Source of the DNA: Dyadobacter psychrophilus
Lineage (GTDB): Bacteria > Bacteroidota > Bacteroidia > Cytophagales > Spirosomataceae
Length of the DNA: 64,000 nt
Direction of reading: 5' to 3'
NCBI RefSeq assembly: GCF_900167945.1
Contig: NZ_FUZA01000001.1
Coordinates: 372,001-436,000 of the forward strand
Shown in pieces: positions 27,565 through 36,304 of the stretch. Position numbers and translations under genes: made by a program. The notes beneath the pieces were generated by a model, which was given only the letters and a program-made list of their open reading frames with translations, searched no databases and had not been told where the DNA came from. Every line of letters starts with the position of its first letter. Within the stretch, counting starts at the first letter, position 1.

Positions 27565-29817
27565 TCATATTGCCTTGTCCATTTCGCCCATGAAGGGCTG
27601 GTTGTAGAAACGTTTGCCCTTGTTCTTGTACAACGCATTCGCCACAGCGCCAAATACCGGTGGGAATGGAGGCTCTCCTAAACCCGTCGGATCCAAATCG
27701 TTTTGCACAAAATGCACTTCGATGCTTTTGGGCGCTTCGTTGATGCGGATCATTCGGTAGTTGCTGAAATTCGTCTGTTGGGCAGCTCCGTCTTTGTGGG
27801 TTAATGCTCCGTAAAAAGCATTTCCTATGCCATCCACAACTGCTCCCTGCACCATATTAGTTGCGGCATCGGGGTTGATAACAATCCCGCAATCCATTGC
27901 ACTGTACACCCGTTCCACATAAGGCTGGCCATCCCGGGTTACCATATCCACAACGTGGGCCGCATAGGAATTGTGACAAAAATAGGCGGCCACACCGCGG
28001 TTATATTTCTCATTACCAGGCTTATTCCAGTTCGATTTATCACGCACCAGTTTCAAAACCCCTGCATACCGGTCAGCGTCATATTCATTGTTTTTTCCCA
28101 CCGGATTTTCTTTCGCCCTTTTCAAAAGCTCCAACCTGAATTCGATCGGATCTTTGCCGGCGGCCTCGGCCACCTCATCCAGGAAAGACTGCTCGGCAGC
28201 CGCATTGAAATTGGAGCGTGGCGCCCGGAATGCTCCGATCGTAATGTTGGATGGGATCTGCCAACCCTCAGCCAGATAATGATCCACAGCTCCCGCTGGA
28301 AAACGGTTGGCATGTATCGCATGTTCAGGGATCCCGCCACCTCTTACATGGAATGCGATCAGATTTTTATTGGTATCCAAAGCTGCACGGTAAGTCGCTG
28401 TGTACATGGGACGGTAAATCCCGTAGGTCATATCATCCTCGCGGGTGTACATCAATTTGACTGGTGCTTTAACTTTCCTCGAAATCAGGGCAGCTTCATA
28501 GAGATAATGTCCATAAGCCCTGCGTCCAAATCCGCCGCCCATGCGGGTCATCTGTATTTCTATTTTATCAGCAGGCAAGTTCAGCAGTTTAGAAAGTGTA
28601 GGCTCTGTCCAGCCAGGGGCTTGCAGAGGACCTGCCAGCAGCGCTTTTTCATCGGTCACATGGGCAAAGAAATTCATAGGCTCCATGCAGTTATGCGCCA
28701 GAAACGGCCCATTATAAGTCCTTTCGATCACCTGGGCTGCATTATTGAATGCCGATTCCGGGTCGCCGTCTTTTCTTAATTGCTGGGCTGGTTTTGCTGC
28801 ATATTCCTGCATCTGCTGCATTTGCGAGGTTGTACTTTCCAAGGCACCCGGCACGATAACCTCCCTTTTTCCACCCCTGCCTCCTATCGTATCTTTGATA
28901 TCACCAGCAGCCTCCCAGTCGACGACCAGTTTTTTACGGCCATTCATTACCGCCCAGGTATTTTCGCCCACTACTACCAGTAACTCATTGAATGTACGGG
29001 TATCAAAACCTCCTTGCTCGAAGCCGTCTTCATACAATTTCACGCTAAAAACATCTTTTATGCCCGGCATTTTCATCGTTTCTGCGGCATCAAAAGATTT
29101 CAGTTTCATACCAAAAGCAGGTGGATGCTGGATCATCGCGATCAGCATACCGTCAACGCTGTAATCCAATCCAAAGAGCGGCTTGCCAGATGTGATCTTC
29201 TGTATTTCTACATTCTTTTTGGACTTTCTGACAATTGTAAAATCCTTTGGCGCTTTCAGTTGCAACTCTTTAGGCACAGAAACTTTGGCTGCTTTGCTGG
29301 CCATCTCTCCATATTTTGCAGATTTTCCACTCGGATGTGACAACACACCAGCTTTGGTAGTTACCTCTCCGACCGGGACATTCCAGGTCTGGGCAGCCGC
29401 TTCCCGCAACATTTGTCTTGCAGCTGCACCGGCTTCCCGAAGCGGTTTCCAATACATTCTCACGGAATTGCTTCCACCGGTAAATTGCGCACCCAGTTTT
29501 GCGGGATCATGCGGCCCCATTTCCACCGTCACATTTTTCCAGTCCGCATCCAGTTCTTCCGCCAGCATCATTGGCAAAGATGTCATCACATTTTGCCCAA
29601 ATTCGGGATTGGGACAAATGAGTTTTACCTTATTATCCGGCATAATGTGGATATATCCATTCAATCGCGCCCACTGCTCCGGAACGTTTAGCGCCTCCGC
29701 TTCATCAGCGGATTTAAAACCGGATAACCAACTAACAGTCAGCAGCATCCCTCCACCAGACAAGATGGAAGCTTTCAGAAACGAGCGCCTATTTAAGGCA
29801 GTATTATCTTTGTTCAT
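27565..29817 (-). CDS. Molybdopterin-binding subunit, isoquinoline-1-oxidoreductase (IorB)-like, with Tat signal
   Basis: 750 residues. A twin-arginine signal (LNRRSFLKASILSGGGMLL) is followed by the IorB-type large subunit of molybdenum hydroxylases. Visible motifs are 'LICPNPEFGQNVMTSLPMMLAEELDADW', 'TGGSNSVRMYWKPLREAGAAARQML', 'MTRMGGGFGRRAYGHYL' (GGGFGRR), 'IGAFRAPRSNFNAAAEQSFLDEVAE' and 'GLGEPPFPPVFGAVANALY' with the catalytic Glu. IorAB-type enzymes hydroxylate N-heterocycles or oxidise aldehydes; the substrate is unknown. It is the last gene of the three-gene operon 31108-27565. In this type the FAD subunit is missing and a cytochrome takes its place, as here. Confidence 0.92.
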   Translation of the reverse strand: MNKDNTALNRRSFLKASILSGGGMLLTVSWLSGFKSADEAEALNVPEQWARLNGYIHIMPDNKVKLICPNPEFGQNVMTSLPMMLAEELDADWKNVTVEMGPHDPAKLGAQFTGGSNSVRMYWKPLREAGAAARQMLREAAAQTWNVPVGEVTTKAGVLSHPSGKSAKYGEMASKAAKVSVPKELQLKAPKDFTIVRKSKKNVEIQKITSGKPLFGLDYSVDGMLIAMIQHPPAFGMKLKSFDAAETMKMPGIKDVFSVKLYEDGFEQGGFDTRTFNELLVVVGENTWAVMNGRKKLVVDWEAAGDIKDTIGGRGGKREVIVPGALESTTSQMQQMQEYAAKPAQQLRKDGDPESAFNNAAQVIERTYNGPFLAHNCMEPMNFFAHVTDEKALLAGPLQAPGWTEPTLSKLLNLPADKIEIQMTRMGGGFGRRAYGHYLYEAALISRKVKAPVKLMYTREDDMTYGIYRPMYTATYRAALDTNKNLIAFHVRGGGIPEHAIHANRFPAGAVDHYLAEGWQIPSNITIGAFRAPRSNFNAAAEQSFLDEVAEAAGKDPIEFRLELLKRAKENPVGKNNEYDADRYAGVLKLVRDKSNWNKPGNEKYNRGVAAYFCHNSYAAHVVDMVTRDGQPYVERVYSAMDCGIVINPDAATNMVQGAVVDGIGNAFYGALTHKDGAAQQTNFSNYRMIRINEAPKSIEVHFVQNDLDPTGLGEPPFPPVFGAVANALYKNKGKRFYNQPFMGEMDKAI

Positions 29818-29965
29818 GATGACAATTTGTTTTAAAGGTCAGTTTCCAACTTTCTTCTGCAACGCATGAGGAATTACGGCCCTTAGTCATGCCGGTCGTT
29901 TTAAGAAATTTCTTCGGGATACGGTCTGGTTTTCCATGTTGATGATGTTTTCTAGTGTATGGACG

Positions 29966-30604
29966 TTACTTTTTAGGTGCATATGCGCCCGTTTTAAGCC
30001 AGGTTATCCAGGCTTTTTTAAATTCGGCGTGGGTAACTGGCGGCAAAGTCCTGCCTTCTCCTGGATTCCACCCGGCAAGGACAAGTCCGTCATCGGCGTG
30101 CTCGATCAGCTTTTTAATATCCTTGTTACCGTTTTTCTTTTTATCAACCAATTGTTCGGCTAGCTCGTGAGCGCTTTTGCCCTCGAAAACCATTTTCATG
30201 GCGGCTGGCGGCAAATGCCAATCCGGGTTTCCGGGAGGCGTATGGAGCCCAGGTGTATTGGTTTCCTGGTGACAGTTGGAACATTTCATTGCGTAGACGC
30301 CTTTGCCGTCAACCCCTCGTTTGGGTCCCATGGTATGCAGATGACTGTCGTCACCTAGCAGCGGTACATCTCCAGCCGGGTGGCAGTTCATGCAACGCGG
30401 GCTCATGAGTGTTTTATAAACCGTTTCAAAAGCCTTGACAGATTCGATACTATCCCGGTCTATCATGCTAATCTTGACTTCTTCTGGCGGCACATTGTCA
30501 TTCCTGAACGCGGATGCTCCCGCGGCGATAAGGAATATGGACAACACCACGGCCGTCTTTATGGATAGGAAAGAGCCCCTTCGGGTTTCCGGATCTTGCT
30601 TCAT
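29966..30604 (-). CDS. Di-haem cytochrome c subunit of the IorAB-type oxidoreductase
   Basis: 212 residues with an N-terminal membrane/signal helix ('TAVVLSIFLIAAGASAF') and two CxxCH haem sites, 'SPRCMNCHPAGD' and 'AMKCSNCHQETN', spaced about 38 residues apart. The C-terminal part ('WHLPPAAMKMVFEGKSAHELAEQLVDKKKN') is conserved in proteins annotated as isoquinoline-1-oxidoreductase cytochrome subunits. I infer that it takes electrons from the 2Fe-2S subunit. It lies between the 2Fe-2S gene (24 bp) and the Mo gene (148 bp). That last gap holds the palindrome AAGAAATTTCTT at 29903-29914, of unknown meaning. Confidence 0.88.
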   Translation of the reverse strand: MKQDPETRRGSFLSIKTAVVLSIFLIAAGASAFRNDNVPPEEVKISMIDRDSIESVKAFETVYKTLMSPRCMNCHPAGDVPLLGDDSHLHTMGPKRGVDGKGVYAMKCSNCHQETNTPGLHTPPGNPDWHLPPAAMKMVFEGKSAHELAEQLVDKKKNGNKDIKKLIEHADDGLVLAGWNPGEGRTLPPVTHAEFKKAWITWLKTGAYAPKK

Positions 30605-30628
30605 GACGTAAAATTGAGGTGGATGGAA

Positions 30629-31108
30629 TTAGCTTTTCGCAGCAGTCTTCTTCTGCATTTCAGCAGCTGTATGAATGGCTTTGCGAATGCGCAGATACGT
30701 GCCGCAACGGCAAATGTTACCTGCCATGGCATCGTCGATATCCTGGTCGGTTGGATTAGGCTTTTCGCGCAGCAACACGGCGGCTGACATGATCTGGCCT
30801 GAGTGGCAGTAGCCACATTGCGGCACATCAATTTCCTGCCAGGCTTTTTGCACCGGATGCGAATTGGTTTCCGACAACCCTTCAATCGTCACGACTTTTT
30901 TGCCTGCTGCGCGGCTTACCTTAGTCACACATGACCGGACTGCTTCTCCATCTAAGTGCACCACACAGGCGCCGCACTGGGCAACGCCGCATCCATACTT
31001 GGTGCCTTTCAAACCGGCCAGATCCCGGATCGCCCAGAGAAGTGGCATTTGCGGATCAGCCTCCATTGGATAATCCTTGTTGTTGATGTTTAATGTGACC
31101 TTCGCCAT
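30629..31108 (-). CDS. 2Fe-2S subunit, isoquinoline-1-oxidoreductase (IorA)-like
   Basis: 159 residues. The first cluster motif reads '[23 protein letters not shown]' in part (C-x4-C-x2-C, then C) and the second '[16 protein letters not shown]' with '[11 protein letters not shown]'. There is no signal peptide, so it would be carried across the membrane with the Tat-bearing Mo subunit. It is the first gene of the leftward operon and diverges from the AraC gene at 31480 across a 371-bp gap. Confidence 0.92.
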   Translation of the reverse strand: MAKVTLNINNKDYPMEADPQMPLLWAIRDLAGLKGTKYGCGVAQCGACVVHLDGEAVRSCVTKVSRAAGKKVVTIEGLSETNSHPVQKAWQEIDVPQCGYCHSGQIMSAAVLLREKPNPTDQDIDDAMAGNICRCGTYLRIRKAIHTAAEMQKKTAAKS

Positions 31109-31479
31109 GGTGAGTTAGTTTTTGTTTTTTTTGCTCCGGATGCTTTCTCTAGAATCTGCTTTATATCCAGACTATCACTTTCAAGGTTTTACTATCAGCC
31201 AATGCTTTATTAAATATAACTAATAAAACAATAGTTAGGATCTTACATAGCCTCCCGCATTTGGTTTAATTAAAAAAGCGCTTCATGGACGGCGGCGGCA
31301 GGCAGATAAACGCCAGCAGCGATTGCAGCATAACCGTGGTTATACAAAGTTCCGGCCTCAGCCCTGCATCCCTGTTATACAGATTACCGAAATATCTACC
31401 AATATTCCTGTTTTGCCCGGCCCTTTGATCGACGCCGTTCCGAAATCCGTAATTTAGCATCACTCAAATTTACCTGCCC
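31109..31479. other. Intergenic region between divergent IorA-like and AraC genes
   Basis: 371 bp without a convincing gene; a 65-codon leftward frame at 31266-31463 shows no recognisable protein. It must contain the divergent promoters. One inverted repeat, TAACTA-(9 bp)-TAGTTA at 31217-31237, lies about 110 bp from the IorA start in AT-rich DNA and could be the AraC protein's operator, but this is only a guess. Confidence 0.4.
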
Positions 31480-32385
31480 ATGGAAGACTTAATTCGGTTT
31501 GATTCTGTCACTCAATACAATGCATACAATCAGCAGGAAACGTTGCACCCGCTGGTCACTGTGATCGATCTGTCAACAGCAAATCCCAGACGGAAGTCAA
31601 GCCAATACATGGGATGCTACGGTGTCTTTTTGAAAGATGTTGTATGCGGCGACTTGCGATATGGGAAGGAATATTACGATTACCAGGAAGGAACGCTCGT
31701 TTTCATGTCCCCTGGCCAGGTGTTCACTGTTGAAAATGACGGCGAACTTTATCAGCCGAAAGGACATGCGCTGGTTTTTCACCCTGATTTGCTGCACGGA
31801 ACTTCGCTCAATACTAAAATGAACGAATTTTCATTCTTTGGCTATCAAGTCAATGAAGCACTTCATTTGTCGCAACGTGAGCGACAGATTGTAATGGATT
31901 GTTTTGGTAAAATAAAATATGAACTGGAACACGCTATTGACAAGCACAGCAGAAAGCTTATTGTGGCTAATATTGAATTATTCCTGGACTACTGCATACG
32001 CTTCTACGACCGCCAATTCCTTACCCGCGACACAGTTCACAGGGGTGTGCTGGCAAAATTCGAAAGCGTCCTGAACAGTTATTTCACATCGGACAAACCT
32101 CACACCATTGGACTGCCGTCCGTCGCATATTGTGCCAGTGAGCTAAACCTGTCACCAAAATATTTTGGTGATTTGATTAAAAAAGAAACCGGTCAGACTG
32201 CGCAGGAATACATTCAGGCCAAAGTGATTGAGGCTGCGAAAGAGAAAATTTTCGATGGCAGTAAATCGGTGAATGAGATAGCATTTGAACTAGGTTTTAA
32301 ATATCCCCAGCATTTCAGCCGGTTGTTTAAGCAGCGCGTCGGTCAATCTCCGAACGAATACCGGATGCTAAAAGATTTGAATTGA
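31480..32385 (+). CDS. AraC-family transcriptional regulator (paralogue of the one at 8498)
   Basis: 301 residues. The N-terminal sensor region begins 'IRFDSVTQYNAYNQQETLHPLVTVIDLS'. The C-terminal HTH pair ends 'VNEIAFELGFKYPQHFSRLFKQRVGQSPNEYR'. It is divergent from the Ior-type operon, which is its probable target, and convergent with the carboxylesterase. Its full-length similarity to the regulator at 8498-9397 suggests that both control related redox operons, perhaps answering related compounds. Confidence 0.92.
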   Translation: MEDLIRFDSVTQYNAYNQQETLHPLVTVIDLSTANPRRKSSQYMGCYGVFLKDVVCGDLRYGKEYYDYQEGTLVFMSPGQVFTVENDGELYQPKGHALVFHPDLLHGTSLNTKMNEFSFFGYQVNEALHLSQRERQIVMDCFGKIKYELEHAIDKHSRKLIVANIELFLDYCIRFYDRQFLTRDTVHRGVLAKFESVLNSYFTSDKPHTIGLPSVAYCASELNLSPKYFGDLIKKETGQTAQEYIQAKVIEAAKEKIFDGSKSVNEIAFELGFKYPQHFSRLFKQRVGQSPNEYRMLKDLN

Positions 32386-32420
32386 TTTGAAAAAGTAAGT
32401 GGAAATGGAAAATTAAGCTG

Positions 32421-34076
32421 CTATGCCTTCTTAATCGATCTCCACATCGCAAGCTCTTCTCCGAAACGGTTATTAATGACTTCACAGTTCGTATCAATGC
32501 GCATGGTCGGGCGATCTTTCAAGTTGTAGGCAGGCCATGTCGGCACATCTTTGGCGGCCGGTTTTCCTGTTCGCGCAAAGGTTGTCCATAATTCTGCAAA
32601 ATGGTGAGAAGCCACAAACCTTTCAGGCTTTTTCCCTCCGAAAAAGCTTTCGCTTGGTTGTGACGGGTTTTTCGGTGGAACTTCATTGTTGAATTTGAAA
32701 CTAATGTCCATGGCATGTGGCGTGCCCATGGGATAGTCTGTATTCAGGATCTTTTTTTCTGACTTGTACCCGAAATTGTATAGATAAACCGGTGCTCCGT
32801 TCTGTTTAACTTTTTTCTCAGCAATATCTATTGAACCCAGTCCCATCATTGCAATGGATGAAATAGCTACGAAAATGTCAATTGCTGAGGCATCCGGGCG
32901 GGTTTTCCGATATGTTTCGATCATTTTCCCTGTGTCCGCACCATGGAAGGGTTCAAGTTTTTTATGCAAACCATCAAAGTCCATTTTTACCAGATCGGTT
33001 TCTTTTCGTTGCCATATGAAGAAATTATACTCATCTTCATTCCACCCCACAAGCAGCGGTTTGTCCTTTGATATTTCCGGTGCCGCAGGATCAAATGGAT
33101 GATGAGGCAGAACATTTCCGTCAACAACCGGACCAAAGCCGCCTGCACCTGGCTGCGCGGTTTTATTCGTTTCTTTATCTATAAATGGGGGGACAAATGG
33201 CAGCTTGGCTTGTATGGCCAGCAAATCGGTTGCGGGCACATCCAGCAACTTTCTCCAATCCTTAGATGGTATGTTCAGCTCCCGTAAAAGCATTGCCGTT
33301 GTTTGGGCCGCCGCTTCCTTGGTGGTCATCCGCACGCCCGGGCCGCTTTCAATGGAAGCTTTGTTAAAGTAGGGCGCTGCCGTTGGCATTGCGTACAGGC
33401 AGGACGTTTTCGCTCCCCCACCGGACTCTCCAAAAATCATCACGTTATCAGGATCTCCGCCAAACCGGGCAATGTTTTCGTGCACCCATTTCAAACCGTC
33501 GACGATGTCCAGCATCCCCATATTACCCGAACCTGCATAGTCTGCGCCTGCGATTTCGTCCAGATAGAGAAATCCGAGCAGGCCTAGCCTGTGATTGGTT
33601 TGGACTACGACTACATCAAAATTCCGCGCAAGATTGGATCCGTCCTGGCTCTGCGACGCGCCGGAACCGATCACAAACCCGCCGCCGTGGCTGTAAAACA
33701 TGACCGGACGCTTTTTATCATCATTTCCCGGTGTCCAGACATTTAAAAACAAACAATCCTCTGCCGGGGCAGGCTCATTATGCCTTGGAGGCTGCATTGC
33801 CGGCGCACCGAAAACGGAGCTGCGAACACCCGTCCAGGGCTCTACGGGAGCGGGCCTGCGAAATCTCCTGTCGCCTGAAACTTTGCCACCGTAGGGGATG
33901 CCCCTGAATATGTTCACCCCCTCGTAGCGCACGCCCCGCAATTTCCCCGGCGCGATTTCGACTTCAACAAATCCGTCCCGCTTGACATGCGATGTAAATC
34001 CAAATCCGCTTGTGGCAAGAGCAGCAGCAGCGAACGAAACCTGTGACAAAAAGTGCCTTCTGTTAGTAAAAGTCAT
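32421..34076 (-). CDS. Type-B carboxylesterase with Tat-like signal
   Basis: 551 residues. An N-terminal 'NRRHFLSQVSFAAAALATSGFGF' looks like a twin-arginine signal, so export in folded form is predicted. The carboxylesterase/lipase alpha-beta fold follows: 'VEIAPGKLRGVRYEGVNIFRGIPYG', 'EDCLFLNVWTPG', the oxyanion 'YSHGGGFVIGSG', and the nucleophile elbow 'FGESGGGAKTS' with Ser near residue 216. The catalytic His region is probably 'GTPHAMDISFKF'. The usual GESAG is GESGG here, as in some bacterial members. The substrate is unknown. It ends 36 bp from the convergent AraC gene. Confidence 0.9.
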   Translation of the reverse strand: MTFTNRRHFLSQVSFAAAALATSGFGFTSHVKRDGFVEVEIAPGKLRGVRYEGVNIFRGIPYGGKVSGDRRFRRPAPVEPWTGVRSSVFGAPAMQPPRHNEPAPAEDCLFLNVWTPGNDDKKRPVMFYSHGGGFVIGSGASQSQDGSNLARNFDVVVVQTNHRLGLLGFLYLDEIAGADYAGSGNMGMLDIVDGLKWVHENIARFGGDPDNVMIFGESGGGAKTSCLYAMPTAAPYFNKASIESGPGVRMTTKEAAAQTTAMLLRELNIPSKDWRKLLDVPATDLLAIQAKLPFVPPFIDKETNKTAQPGAGGFGPVVDGNVLPHHPFDPAAPEISKDKPLLVGWNEDEYNFFIWQRKETDLVKMDFDGLHKKLEPFHGADTGKMIETYRKTRPDASAIDIFVAISSIAMMGLGSIDIAEKKVKQNGAPVYLYNFGYKSEKKILNTDYPMGTPHAMDISFKFNNEVPPKNPSQPSESFFGGKKPERFVASHHFAELWTTFARTGKPAAKDVPTWPAYNLKDRPTMRIDTNCEVINNRFGEELAMWRSIKKA

Positions 34077-34292
34077 GTGAATGGGCCGATAAGGAATAGC
34101 AGGAATACAAGATAATGCTGTAAAAGTCTAATTGCAATTTCTTGCCCTATAAAAACTAAAATGATACAACCTGTTTTTGGAAGACCGTAAAATAAGAATG
34201 TCAATCATTAGCCACGAGGATCTTTGTTTCACTATAAAGAGTTGACTATCATTATCATAACGTTTCTTAACTAAAAACAAAACAGAGCAGTT

Positions 34293-34982
34293 ATGAAAGC
34301 ATTCCCGACCATCAGCAAAGCATTTTCTTTAAGTAGCATTTGCCTTTTAGGCATTGCGCTCGCCTGTACAGACCATGAAATACCGGAAGTTCCAAATTTC
34401 CCCGAATCTGAATGTATGCTGGCAACCAATGCTGCAATACCACGCGCTTATCCCTGCGAGTTTAAGATTGAAAAGCTGACCTTTTACGACAAGAATGGTG
34501 CCGTCATCGGCGACGTTACCCCTACTTCCAGCGAGATTACCTTAACAAGATCAGCTGCGAAGGAGGACACCAATCCAACGGCTGTGGCAGTAGACCAGAT
34601 CGGTTTATTGAAATATGATGTGAAAGCTACGATCAAGCGGATTGCGACACCTTCATTTCCGGTTGTTGCGGGTTACCAGTTGCGTTATACGCAACACGTC
34701 TCAGGCGTTCTCGCGCTGACCACACCTGGTGAAAGCTTTCAGGTTGGCAGCTCTGTTCCCCTTGCTATCCCGGTTGGCGGAACTGCGGAACATACTTTCG
34801 AGCTATCTTACCTGTACCAGATCGTTGATACCGGGTCTGGATTAAAACCTGCTGCTTTTCGTGGCTTAACTGCCTTTTTGATCTATAATGATGCGACTGC
34901 GGAGGAACTTGACGGACATCCCAGCGCTATTGGCAATGTTGCAGAAGCTTATGTAAAAATTATTACAAAATCCGGGATATAG
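34293..34982 (+). CDS. Hypothetical lipoprotein
   Basis: 229 residues with a lipoprotein signal (lipobox GIALAC, then TDHE). The mature part is rich in beta structure: 'IGLLKYDVKATIKRI', 'GYQLRYTQHVSGVLALTTPGESFQVGSSVPLAIPVGGTAEHTFELSYLYQI'. I do not recognise the family. It stands alone between divergent and convergent neighbours and ends 23 bases before a long inverted repeat. Its 216-bp upstream region is AT-rich and would hold its promoter. Confidence 0.75.
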   Translation: MKAFPTISKAFSLSSICLLGIALACTDHEIPEVPNFPESECMLATNAAIPRAYPCEFKIEKLTFYDKNGAVIGDVTPTSSEITLTRSAAKEDTNPTAVAVDQIGLLKYDVKATIKRIATPSFPVVAGYQLRYTQHVSGVLALTTPGESFQVGSSVPLAIPVGGTAEHTFELSYLYQIVDTGSGLKPAAFRGLTAFLIYNDATAEELDGHPSAIGNVAEAYVKIITKSGI

Positions 34983-35004
34983 CTGATCTATGACCGATCA
35001 ACAA

Positions 35005-35063
35005 CTGCCAGGAAGTTTATCAAAGACATTATATTATTGATTGTCTCGTAAACTTCCTGGCAG
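35005..35063. terminator. Long inverted repeat between convergent genes, possible bidirectional terminator
   Basis: CTGCCAGGAAGTTTA (35005-35019) is repeated exactly in reverse complement at 35049-35063. An inner AGACA/TGTCT pair (35024-35028, 35042-35046) extends the hairpin across an internal loop. It lies between the lipoprotein stop (34982) and the histidine kinase stop (35081). There is no clear U run on either side, so it is not a textbook intrinsic terminator. Confidence 0.5.
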
Positions 35064-35080
35064 CCTAACGACTGTTTTAC

Positions 35081-36304
35081 TTACCCTGCCGATTGCCTGA
35101 TTGGCAAAACAATAGTTATGCAGGCCCCTTTCCCTGGTTCAGCCTGCGCCTTAATGGTGCCGTAATGATTTGATATCACCTGTTTGCATAAAGCCAATCC
35201 AAGGCCAGCTCCGCCCGATCGCGCATCGATCTTATTAAAGAGCCCAAAAACATACGAATCGTACTGCCCCTCGAAACCGGAACCATTGTCCTTAATTTCC
35301 ATTTGTATATGGTCGGTATATCTGTATTTATCCGTTTGGTGCTGGTAAACGTTTTCCTGAACCATAACCGCGGTAACCTGAATATTCAATGGCCTATCGG
35401 CAAGCGTGTTTTGCAACGCATTTTTTATTAATTCAATAAAAACTCTTTTAATCTGCGATTCCCTGCCTTCAAAGTGGGGCAAATCACCAATATCGATGCT
35501 GAAATTTGATGCTGAGGCTTCTTTCTCTAGTTCCTCCTTTGCTTCAATAATAAGCCGTTTGGGATCCAGAAATGTTACGCTTTCTTCGGGGGCACTGATC
35601 TGCACAAAATCGAGTAATGACCTGGTCATGTGCCGCAAACGCAGAATTGATTTGCGGATAATCGAAATCTTTCGCTGGTCATCGTAAGCAACTTCGCCCC
35701 TGTCCTTACCAAACAATGCATCAAGGAAAAGACTGATCTTGCGCAACGGCTCCTGCATATCGTGCATGAAGACTTTGCTCATCTGCAAATACGCATTGTT
35801 GCGTTCCCGCAGAATGGATATCTTCCTGTCGAGCTGGTACTGGTTCATTTCGAGCTGTGCTTTGAGCCCGTTCAATATCGTGTTTTCTTCGATTGCCTTT
35901 TGCTGCGCTTTTTTGGCGGATAAGAGCTGCTCTTCATATTTCTGTCTTTCCCAAACTGGCGCAAAAACACATATATAAACAGTTTCTCCATTTTCAGTAC
36001 TCACTTTTGCATTCACCATCACAGGAACATGTGTGCCGTTTGCGGTTTTGAGCGTCATAAAAATTTCACTGACCTCTCCTTTTAAATTCAATAAGGGAAA
36101 GAAATGTGTCTGATAAAAAATGCGGCTGGCGACTGTCAGAATGCTTTCAATACTTGTTCCCCGGACTGCATCCTCCGATGAGCCAAGAAGCTGGCATAAT
36201 GTTGGGTTTGTGTACGCAAGAGAGCCCGAAATGTCAAGGACTGCGCAGCCACAAGGCAATTCTTGTAAAATATGTTTAGCCTGCTCCAAAGGATTGTTTT
36301 TCAA
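35081..36304 (-). CDS. PAS-domain sensor histidine kinase, coupled to an RsbQ-like hydrolase
   Basis: 407 residues, no transmembrane segment. One PAS domain (about 10-130: 'LPCGCAVLDISGSLAYTNPTLCQLLG', 'SRIFYQTHFFPLL', 'GTHVPVMVNAKV') is followed by a coiled coil and HisKA with the phospho-acceptor 'FMHDMQEPLRKI' (His ~180). HATPase_c shows 'LIKNALQNTL' (N box), 'DNGSGFEG' (G1) and 'GGAGLGLALCK' (G2). Its ATG overlaps the hydrolase stop (ATGA, 36301-36304), so the two proteins are translationally coupled. By analogy with RsbQ-RsbP of Bacillus, the hydrolase may supply the PAS ligand. No response regulator lies next to it. Confidence 0.93.
   Translation of the reverse strand: MKNNPLEQAKHILQELPCGCAVLDISGSLAYTNPTLCQLLGSSEDAVRGTSIESILTVASRIFYQTHFFPLLNLKGEVSEIFMTLKTANGTHVPVMVNAKVSTENGETVYICVFAPVWERQKYEEQLLSAKKAQQKAIEENTILNGLKAQLEMNQYQLDRKISILRERNNAYLQMSKVFMHDMQEPLRKISLFLDALFGKDRGEVAYDDQRKISIIRKSILRLRHMTRSLLDFVQISAPEESVTFLDPKRLIIEAKEELEKEASASNFSIDIGDLPHFEGRESQIKRVFIELIKNALQNTLADRPLNIQVTAVMVQENVYQHQTDKYRYTDHIQMEIKDNGSGFEGQYDSYVFGLFNKIDARSGGAGLGLALCKQVISNHYGTIKAQAEPGKGACITIVLPIRQSAG

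Noticed and set aside
31266..31463. 65-codon leftward frame upstream of the AraC gene at 31480
   Set aside because: No recognisable protein or start signal; it lies in the expected divergent promoter region.
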